This document shows positions 18,001-24,300 of a stretch of 64,000 nt of DNA, piece after piece (positions within the stretch are counted from its first letter, which is position 1; each line of letters begins with the position of its first letter). Under the pieces are notes generated by a model. It saw nothing but the letters and a program-made list of their open reading frames with translations. It did not search any database and was not told the origin of the DNA. The DNA lies in IMG/VR virus record IMGVR_UViG_3300032240_000608, positions 1-64,000 of that record. One strand, given 5' to 3'. A program made the position numbers and the translations under genes. The stretch is from a virus.

Positions 18001-18802
18001 TGCTGACTATTCGATCGTTGAGATGTCAGCAAACTCCGATGCCAGCAAATTAGTTGTTCGTGACTCCAACGGTGATTTCGCTGCTAGAGTTATTAGCGTT
18101 GATCAAATTAAAGTTGACACTAACTTGGCCATCGATACATCAGCGGCGGCCAGCGGCGGTTATGTAAGATTCTATGGTTGGAACAGTGTAGGCGGAGTTT
18201 TAGTACAGTCTGGTACACTTGCTGCCGATAACAAAACACTGTACTGGAATGATACACATCAGTTCAAGTCTAAGGATGGCGCAACTGATGCACCAATTAC
18301 TGCATCTTCGATACAGGTAACCGCAATTACTGCCGGCGGCACAACAGCTACTGGTACTATTACTGGACGTTGGACATTGACAGGTACTTCACCGAACGAA
18401 TCAAGATTGCAATCGACTTACTCAGCTGACTTAGCAGAATACTATGAAGGCGACAAAGAGTATGAAGTAGGCACAGTTGTAGTATTCGGCGGGGACAAAG
18501 AAGTTACTATTGAAGGTAAACTGGCTAACACAAGAGTTGCAGGTGTGGTGTCTGCAACAGCAGCATTTGCTATGTATGATGCTTGCCCAGGATTAAAAAA
18601 TCTTATAGCACTACAAGGTCGTGTTCCAGTTAAAGTAATTGGAAAAATACAAAAAGGAGATCTGCTAGTGACATCTAAAATTCCAGGTGTTGCTATATCA
18701 GCTGGCGAAGATGCCAAGACCGGTACAGTGATCGGTAAAGCATTAGAAACATATGATTCGGATCATATAGGTACAATTGAAGTAGCAGTAGGGAGATCAT
18801 AA
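9011..18802 (+). CDS. Giant tail-fibre/baseplate adhesion protein (3263 aa)
   Basis: Largest gene of the window. Residues 13-36 form the NDGTGDSIRDSFNKVNDNF docking motif shared with the gene at 20794. A single-stranded beta-helix-like part (ESGIYEENYPLKVPQNVSII, then GDEFRRVIIKP) lies near residues 535-565. Residues about 600-1520 hold several copies of a helical repeat built around (L/I)VDA...DL.YGG. Residues about 1540-2500 are Ser/Thr/Gly-rich with a motif (AVITK..H.L...LPxGLTAGxxYYVL) recurring near 1541, 1853 and, in looser form, 2457. The C-terminus from about 3138 (SADLAEYYEGD ... RVPVKVIGKIQKGDLLVTS) resembles terminal chaperone or self-processing domains of phage fibres. Confidence 0.88.
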   Translation: MARKIIDIGTVGNDGTGDSIRDSFNKVNDNFLELYSSLGLGDKLKFTGLSDVPTSYIGQEGAVLTVNQTTTGLKFKQITPGVGITIDSTTNPNEIKLNAVFSQISADKAPQLGGDLSATSGGISYRIKDLSTPILPSEAASKGYVDTKISRAGVNAIDPATNTTNSAFGRMTGPLILSRNPQPEDDTVFDGLIAATKSYVDNAAFGSVANLYVATSGQDARVGVSDELQGRALAYAYRTVEAALRRAEELMLESRVEIGPYKKILTYSGGTGVCTLSNIGISGESGSGFSAAALMSVDVAVLSSPGANYQVNDVITISGGTVATNGQRATIKVLSTTASPGAILTFSIISTGVYSAIPGNLAVTTTSNSAYGSGAKFDLTYKVNNVKINNPGTGYGLVSVRITGGGGSGAFGVANVLGGTITGVSITDPGSGFTSVPTVVANLPTFAIYTAGLKTDFTGNYASNTLQAAATRDIRPGLYLRGETSGALAQILTHTGDLDAQGNELFDVDIVYGNFVIGETISYGDVTKNTQITVFIESGIYEENYPLKVPQNVSIIGDEFRRVIIKPRSGASSSPWAFQNFRRDLTVDGLTTATTLFGNHYLTNPIQPVYPIVVNAGKYNAAAQLLYLNKFFIQEELIGWIDYQISHRIEPFDGQFTFNTVTYNKNIGLVIEAVMADLVLGSSYLSTTFATAYLRSYNLADTTAQKPQIIAGINKAKSLILNTIYGSTTYVSSSTKITASFKIITDVIQSLSYPTATLTYANPSSITTDGTRAKNILVANRSFIRDEVIGYLTDSGIAAGIASYDPVVFSRNIGYLVDAIVFDLVYGGTSQSILYGQSFYKTDGTINNVWERNSFAPALTQLKVIIPQVISNGTSWTGKSSSNTTSQVINLTAASSSGGSATTLNAAFDIVKDILANGINATSTISPVIPTYTDGVNAPLNADRLTTLTAKSTIQAQTLAFLNAEYNSGTFSYNSKLCKRDAGLIVDALVFDLRYGGYNRTVSAALKYFQSASAIIAITTQLDETVAAMLKIASLARSVIQNQSAGVGGPFTGGYYQEYGQQIIDQAYIYETGTPAIITNLINAVIDIVSGSTSLNLPKDNNKIDVFLCNDAVMIRKVSAQGQGGFMMVLDPQGQILAKSPYCQESASFIGSTGRKQFAGGMFVDGFAGNLEFRMSSAASTTKISVTGLGRFPNLPASVIVSDSVYRLNYVRDFVYGPAGTFSYDQTAFSNDIGRIVNAALDDLIFGTNYRSITVGLSYLQSSTIQQQRVQTIAGINKAKEYVLALISNGTEKTAIDASMSIVTTIINSSAASSAPALTYTNSLNTASGIINGARELIANRDFLIDEVIQYINANLSPEVVSGYNEATRRAAIGVLVDALAFDLFYGGNSATVTAAKSYYNDFGISILGTQIGLVVSAYTRLKNIIGFVIQATTGWTKNTSLVQSTSAGAGTSGAATSVGTLVQIVIDVINTGVVAAPSTVNPTYANGTNYVSYSTDKATIVAGLSTVQSNVIKFINSTYGAGGSSATIVLDPSTPYIFDVGPQNCTITNASPAVITKVSHNLQAGATLVFSSTGTLPAGLTAGQRYYVLLDGLGANYFRVTDTIGSITPVSTTSAGSGTHIYDRIYEILMPGNRSMLSNDFTQIADLGYGVIATNGGLTEAVSMFTYYCQISYYSINGGQIRSIAGSSAHGRFALVAEGSDPLEVPTPTDLYYNLSQAITCYYPSGTYSNSSQGVIIYVNNYSYIPLPNSELEVDHGSGILYRYPVNSAYTGSDLPNGVARLTLGSSTGATGLSGLYTSVPDGTIMTIRQSQSLMLSGNLSGVTVRPSTGLVFTESATNVYRVLQFTDYLDPGAPYTCTISIANPAVITKTNHGLLVNYPVIFSTTGALPTGLTAGQTYYVLGTNLTQDSFTVSTLKGGGAIITTAIGSGTHKYTPTGITTTLLRENYSYIYLTVYQPNDYSAIATTATATATTTASMTGSSISGTTLTVGTLASGTILSGMVLTGGSIIAGTYIVANIPGVITGTTTYISLTGTSVTAAATYTAVAVKSTSGSGTGATFTVVKTGSGTSYNGVTTITVVSGGTGYTVGDTITISGAVLGGVVTTNDLTFTLATSVNSTSYWTVSASQTQTSTTITGTSNQFTVGTSTGAVVNQPIKFGISTQASISDGPTAYITVGTTDGMVLNMPLVFTVTSGSAFGGLVSGTTYYVKSIISGTQITLSGTSGGTTLSVTSGSGSMTVVTGGTIPGGVTAGTTYYISAIPSSTTVSISLYQRIDLTTTATTVTSATLPGCTIVGTTLTVGSGVTGTITAGMVLSGGTVVAGTYIISNISGLGDGSTWLISTSQTVSTPTSVTATGYNVNIGSTTVVQRGQPIAFTGTTFGNLVSGTEYYIAAIPTSSTVVLSSTAAMTAVFVVTAATGTVSTSTKFKQYAVSTTSGSISTVISGGITANVTSGGTAGIFTTPYAHGFIAGDVIKVSSSGTLATGIVSNAHYFVIATNLTSTTFSVSLSPGGSAVLTSGTPTGTLVVGKVVGRTGDKFVAVVALGPYDRARAVGSVFNFKGVDYIITRYDPETVTNTAFGRVYVQRINLTTGVQSDTGFADSVVSYVASVTLKASVRRGSSNANGTLTIRIALTRVTGHDLLDIGTGSYADTNYPNEIYGPAVNARNPAGETVERSVGRVFYVTTDQYGNFRVGPYFSVDQGTGKVSFSAAIALSNLDGLGFKRGVPISEFSTDSSFANNATDTVPTQNATRIYLERRLGLTHTGAAVDNGQLIPINTGGFLALNGSLKMKGNADFNNNKIINLSNPTDPQDAVNLRSLTLGNITGFTFTNPSNSQIATFNSSGFVVNSSMGGDATVSLSGNTLTLTISASAIVNSKVSASAAIDQSKLAMTAAGTRTNATGITQAERGLASFDDTQFTVTNGWVTVKDNGLQLPKIAQIAAYSVVGNNSNSTANVTAVPYASIVDTGAGIKKSQYSSTGFLRRTNSSVSGGTLDADYSIVEMSANSDASKLVVRDSNGDFAARVISVDQIKVDTNLAIDTSAAASGGYVRFYGWNSVGGVLVQSGTLAADNKTLYWNDTHQFKSKDGATDAPITASSIQVTAITAGGTTATGTITGRWTLTGTSPNESRLQSTYSADLAEYYEGDKEYEVGTVVVFGGDKEVTIEGKLANTRVAGVVSATAAFAMYDACPGLKNLIALQGRVPVKVIGKIQKGDLLVTSKIPGVAISAGEDAKTGTVIGKALETYDSDHIGTIEVAVGRS

Positions 18803-20763
18803 TGTCGTACAATCAAAATATCAAACTTGGGCCTGCTCCGCTGTTATGGAGTAATCTTAACGATGCATTTGCAAAGATTAATCAAAACTTTGACATCATC
18901 GCAGCCAATGTGTTAGGAGGTTCTAGTATTGATTTTTCAACATTAGGCTCTAACGTAACTCCAGGTACTACTAACTTGTTTGGGTTAGGAACAGATAGTA
19001 AACAATGGAAAGCATTGCACCTAGCCGATGCTTCGGCTGTACCAGGTTCAGAATCTAATGGACTTTGGTTAGGTGCTGCGCAGATTAAGAGCTCAAGTGG
19101 TGTTGTAGATCTACCTGCAGGTACTACAGTTGCAGGTGCTCAGATTTTCGACACCAACAGAACTGCTTTTAAAACAATTTCAGTTAGCGGCCAATCAGAT
19201 GTAGTTGCAGATAGTTATACCGATACACTAACATTAGCAGCTGGTACTGCTATGACAGTGACTACCAATGCAGCCACAGATACTATTACATTTACCAACG
19301 CTGGCGTAACAAGTCTAACAGGTAGTACTGCTATCAGTGTATCAAATTCAACTGGTGCTATTACCCTTACTAACACCGGTGTTACAAGAATTACAGCTGG
19401 TGCTGGTATGACAATTGATCAGAACACCGGGAATGTCACAATCACTAACAGTGGTATTAGAGGTATTTCTGTTGTTACCGGTCTTAGTTTGTCAATCGAT
19501 GCTAACACACGTATTGCAACATTAAACAATACGTCTCCAGCATCGGCACTGTTTACATTTAGAAACTTATCTGTACCGGGAGCAAGTTTGATTACTGCTT
19601 CAAGTAGTACTGATACACTGACAATGATCAAGGGATATGGTATTGGTATCACGACCGTCCCATTAACTAAGACGATGACCATCAGTGTAGATCCAAAGAT
19701 CGATATTACAGGTTCGGTATTCTCTGATAACTCTTCATTGCTAGTCGACGGAACTGGCGCAAGAATTGTAGGTGATGTTTATACGTCTGTATTGAGAACC
19801 AGTGAAACAAAAATAACACTTGGATATAGTGCGGGTGCTACATCACAAGGCAACGCTACTGTTGCAATTGGTGCGTTTGCCGGACAAACTACACAAGGTG
19901 CCAATGCAGTAGCTGTCGGATTTAATGCCGGACAAACTACACAAGGTGCCAATGCAGTAGCTATCGGTCAGACTGCTGGATACAATGGTCAAGGTCTCGA
20001 TGCAGTAGCTGTCGGAATAGGGGCTGGATATACTAGTCAAGGTGCGCAGGCCATTGCAATCGGTAAGTTAGCAGGTCAAACCAATCAACACGCAAACTCA
20101 ATAATTCTAAATGCTAGTGGTAGTGCATTACAAAGCGATGGTACAAGTAGATTCTATGTAAACCCTGTGCGCAGTGGTGCCAATACCGGAAACATCTTAC
20201 AGTACAACACATCAACAAAAGAAATTTCATATGGCTCAACAGTTACAGCATCCTTGGTCGGTAATGTCACAGGTAACGTTACAGGTGACCTAAAAGGTAC
20301 TGTAGCTGCCGACGACTCAACAATATTAGTAGATGCAGTTGCAGGCAAAGTCGTTGGGCCGATTGACACAACCACAATCAATGTCACTGGCGCAACACAG
20401 CTCTATGCTGTTAAGAAAACCTATGCAGCGATCGCTGGTGCAACAGGTACAGTTATACACGACATCAATAACGGTGATGTATTTGTACACACTGGGCTAC
20501 AAGGTAACTTCAACGTTGACCTGTACAACCTAAACCTAGCCAATGGTCAGTTTATGGAAATTAAAATGATCCTGATACAAGGCGCAACAGCTCGTGTTCC
20601 AAACGCTATTTTGATTAACGGCAGTAACACTGGCATTACATTAAACTGGGAAAATAACGTTGTTATTACCGGTAACGTAAACAAGAAAGACCTAGTGACT
20701 TTTAGCCTATACCGAAACGGATCTAGTTACAGTGTATTTGGTATGCTGAGAACATTCGGATAA
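18802..20763 (+). CDS. Tail fibre with YadA-type head repeats (653 aa)
   Basis: Starts by overlapping the last base of the giant gene. The N-terminus (SNLNDAFAKINQNFDII) carries a short form of the docking motif seen in its neighbours. The middle is beta-rich (AGAGMTIDQNTGNVTITNSG type). Around residues 350-435 there are about five repeats of A(V/I)A(I/V)G..AG(Q/Y)T.QG, the left-handed beta-roll of trimeric autotransporter adhesin heads (YadA, Hia). This predicts a trimeric fibre with an adhesin-like head. The C-terminal 120 residues form a separate beta domain. Likely a host-binding fibre. Confidence 0.85.
   Translation: MSYNQNIKLGPAPLLWSNLNDAFAKINQNFDIIAANVLGGSSIDFSTLGSNVTPGTTNLFGLGTDSKQWKALHLADASAVPGSESNGLWLGAAQIKSSSGVVDLPAGTTVAGAQIFDTNRTAFKTISVSGQSDVVADSYTDTLTLAAGTAMTVTTNAATDTITFTNAGVTSLTGSTAISVSNSTGAITLTNTGVTRITAGAGMTIDQNTGNVTITNSGIRGISVVTGLSLSIDANTRIATLNNTSPASALFTFRNLSVPGASLITASSSTDTLTMIKGYGIGITTVPLTKTMTISVDPKIDITGSVFSDNSSLLVDGTGARIVGDVYTSVLRTSETKITLGYSAGATSQGNATVAIGAFAGQTTQGANAVAVGFNAGQTTQGANAVAIGQTAGYNGQGLDAVAVGIGAGYTSQGAQAIAIGKLAGQTNQHANSIILNASGSALQSDGTSRFYVNPVRSGANTGNILQYNTSTKEISYGSTVTASLVGNVTGNVTGDLKGTVAADDSTILVDAVAGKVVGPIDTTTINVTGATQLYAVKKTYAAIAGATGTVIHDINNGDVFVHTGLQGNFNVDLYNLNLANGQFMEIKMILIQGATARVPNAILINGSNTGITLNWENNVVITGNVNKKDLVTFSLYRNGSSYSVFGMLRTFG
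19879..19962 (+). repeat. Tandem 36-bp identical repeat, 48-bp period, in the YadA-type head
   Basis: A 36-base block at 19879-19914 recurs without a change at 19927-19962. It encodes the head-repeat unit AGQTTQGANAVA. The identity at DNA level suggests recent copy-number change. Confidence 0.9.
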
Positions 20764-20767
20764 TAGG

Positions 20768-20774
20768 GTAAATA
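20768..20774 (+). promoter_or_regulatory. Late-type promoter box
   Basis: GTAAATA, 19 bases before ATG 20794. A weak repeat (TATTA at 20773-20777 with TAATG at 20792-20796) would place the AAAGAGAG ribosome site in a loop, as at stronger sites elsewhere; only 5 bp including a G-U pair. Confidence 0.5.
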
Positions 20775-20793
20775 TTAAAAGAGAGCGTAGATA

Positions 20794-21351
20794 ATGACCA
20801 TACAAACGATAAACATAGGTAATGTAGTTAATGACGGACTAGGTGATGACCTACGAACTGCATTTACAAAAGTAAACGCAAACTTTGCAGGACTATCCGC
20901 AGAACTAACAATTACCGGTCGGAACCTAGGATCTAGCGGCGTTACAGTTTTTAAACAAAAGACTGGTACACAATTAGAATTTAGAAATCTAGTTGCCGGC
21001 ACTAAGATGCAGTTTAACGAAACTGGTGATTCTATCATTGTTAATAGCACAGCCCCCGATTCGTTTACACGTATCGATACCAATGCTGGATTTGTAACTG
21101 CCAATAATTCAAATGCAGGACATATTACTATACAAGGTGGGCGCGATGTTGATGTGACAACGCTTGGCAACACTATCACAGTCAATACCATTTTACCAGT
21201 TACACAGATTTTATCCACATTCGACTTTGGGCCGATAGGCAGTCAATTTGCAACATCTACACAGCTTGCCCTAGCGTTTGCCAATATAGATTTTGGAACT
21301 ATAACTACACCGAGCTCGATAAACGTTGATAGCGGTTCGTTAACAATCTAA
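20794..21351 (+). CDS. Short fibre-associated protein with docking motif (185 aa)
   Basis: The N-terminus INIGNVVNDGLGDDLRTAFT continues KVNANF and matches the first residues of the giant fibre (NDGxGDxxRxxFxKVNxNF), suggesting both attach to the same baseplate component. The rest is a beta-rich Ser/Thr/Asn sequence ending FDFGPIGSQF...FGTI. Expressed from its own late-type box and followed 11 bases later by the heme-peroxidase-bearing protein. Confidence 0.72.
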   Translation: MTIQTINIGNVVNDGLGDDLRTAFTKVNANFAGLSAELTITGRNLGSSGVTVFKQKTGTQLEFRNLVAGTKMQFNETGDSIIVNSTAPDSFTRIDTNAGFVTANNSNAGHITIQGGRDVDVTTLGNTITVNTILPVTQILSTFDFGPIGSQFATSTQLALAFANIDFGTITTPSSINVDSGSLTI

Positions 21352-21362
21352 GGAATTAACCG

Positions 21363-24300
21363 ATGGCATTAGCTTGGTCAACAGCCGCAGGAAGCCTAGG
21401 AATTATAACTGAACGTATCACAGTTGATATTCCATTAACAGTCACTACGACTACTTCACACTCAATTACCTATACATTAATTTCTGGGAATTTGCCTAGA
21501 GGACTACGACTCTACAATAACCGAATTGTAGGAAGTCCAGTTGAAGTGATTCGATTCACGACCAGCAGATTTGTTATAAGAGCAACTGATACAGTTGATG
21601 TCGAGGATCGAACATTTAGTCTATCTGTAGATGGCTCAGATGTTCCGCAGTGGCTTACCCAAGACGGATTTCTTAATGTAGGCCCACAAGAAGCATACTA
21701 TGTACTAGACAATGCCTATGTAGATTTTCAATTAGATGTCTACGATCCAGATGTTATTGCCGGTGACATATTAAGTTTCTATCTAGTACCTACTGGTGGT
21801 CAGCTTCCGCCAGGACTGTCATTAACAAAAGATGGAAGAATTTTTGGATTCACTGATCCTATTTTTTCTGTAGAATATAACTATTTTACCTCTGGCTCAT
21901 ACGATACATTTCCGTACGATAATATTCCTTTAGACTTTGTTGACGCAAAGGGCAACGGATACGATTCTTTCTACTACGATGACACTACCTACGATTTCAG
22001 TTTAGTAAGTCGTGTGCCAAGACACCTAAGCCGAATTTATACATTTGCGGTAGCAGTCACTGACGGTGCTAATACCGTTACTCGTGCATTTAAAATTTAT
22101 GTAGTAACTGAAGAATTCCTAAAGTCAGACAACAGTCTGATGCAGGTAGACACTAATCTATTTCAAGCAGATGCTGATAGTCGACGTCTGCCTCTATGGA
22201 TTACTGAAAGTTATCTCGGTAGACATCGAGCTAATAATTATCTAACAGTTTTCTTAGAAGTCTATCATCCTACTTCTCTAACTGGTTACCTAAGTTATTT
22301 TTTAATGAAGCCGACAAAAACTTGGCTACCATTAACTAGCTATGCTGTAAATGACCTTGTAAATTTTACATCACAGGGAATTTCTAATACCAAATGGATC
22401 TGTATTGCGAATCACACATCGATTACAGGAATCGATCCTAGTAAAGATACCGTGCATTGGGCCGAATACGGATTACCGCCAGGTATGGAGTTAGATCAAC
22501 TTACCGGAGAAGTTGCTGGTCGTATACCTTATCAAACACGTATCAGTAAAACCTATACATTCAGAATCGAAGCTGTAAATTTTAATATCGCAGATCTTTC
22601 TGCTAACTATAATCTTAGAGGTGATTGGAGTTCAACTACGATCTATTATCCCAACGATGCTATTCGATATGAAGGATTTATCTATATCTGTTTGGTTACT
22701 AATAAGAACGTTAGCCCTTTTGAAATACTCTATTGGAAAAGCAGTATTTCATCAGCGATTAAAACATTTACAATCGATCTCATAGGCGAAATAGAAAGCG
22801 GTATAAGTTGGAATACCGATAGTGACCTTGGCACTATTAAACCCAATCAACCCAGTACTGTCAGTGTTAGTGCCACTAGTTTACTTTATGGTGGCAGAGT
22901 AGCCTACGAACTAGTTGAAGGATCGTTACCGCCAGGTCTAGATTTCTTACCCTCTAATGGTATTATTGAAGGCAAAGTAAAACAATTTGCAGATGCCGCT
23001 GGTCCAGGTCTTACTAGATTATTCGAAGGCGCTGGCGCTCCACCTCCACCCCCAAATGCCGATGGTAGAGATCATAACCCATTGCGACCTTTGGTTAATT
23101 CTGTTGCACAACCATTTGGAAGATATGGAACCGCAAGATATCTAGACGGCATTTATACTATGGTACCTGGAGTGAATCCTAGAACTATCAGTAACATTGT
23201 TGTAGCAGGACACGGAGAAGATCCAGACCCAACAGGATTTAGCGGATGGTTGTATGCTTGGGGGCAATTTTTAACACACGATTTAGAATTTGCTCGAGAA
23301 GGTACAATTAACATAGATGTTATTGTTCCTGCAGGTGATACCGGACTTACTCCGGGTAGTCACATTCCTGTTACAAGAAATGCAGTAGCATTAGGTACCG
23401 GGCCCGGAACAACTGTACCTGCAACGCCAATCAACGAAACAACCGGTTGGTTAGATGCTAGTGTAGTTTATGGTATAGCATATCCGCCCGGTGTACCACA
23501 AGGACCTACAGCGTTTGCCAATCCTGTAGATCTAAGAGAAGGCGGACAACAGGCAACAACAGGAAAGTTATTAACAAGTTTAAATGGACTATATCCTCCG
23601 AAAAACATCAGTGGAAGATATTTTGTAGGTGATCCTCGCGGTACAGAAAATCCAGACTTATTATCCTGCCACGTGTTAATGATCAGAGATCATAACTGGC
23701 ATGTTGATAGATTAACATCATTATCTCCAGGCGTTGACGGCGAACATTTATATCAACGAGCTCGCTCACTGGTTATTGCAGAAATGCAAAAAATAACCTA
23801 CGACGAATGGCTACCTAAGATTGTTGGTCCTATTCCAGCGTGGACTTCTTTCAATCCTAATATAGATGCTACAACAAAAATAGAGGTTTCTGCAGCAGCT
23901 CTGCGGTTTGGTCACAGCATTGTCAGTAATGCCTTAGATAGATTAGACGAAACTGGGAATGTTACTGAATCGTTGCTATTAAGAGATGCATTTTTCTTAA
24001 CCCCTGCTGAGTTTGAAAGAAACGGTGGGGCAGATGGATTTATGAGAAAGCTGGCAGCAGATGTTTCAAATAAATTAGATGTGCATATTGTTGATGATTT
24101 AAGAAACTTACTAGATGATCCTCCTGCTGCATTAGACCTAGCTGCAACAAACATCCAACGTGGCCGTGATTTAGGTCTTGGTACCTTAAACCAAACAAGA
24201 ATAGCCCTTGGGTTAGTACCTTACGAACAGTGGAATCAAATAACATCCGATCCTGCACTTCAAGCTGCATTATCAACTGCTTACGGTGATATTCAGAATG

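Noticed and set aside
19848-20110. Regular short repeats as a CRISPR array
   Set aside because: They lie in frame in a fibre gene and encode YadA-type head repeats; spacers are not unique.
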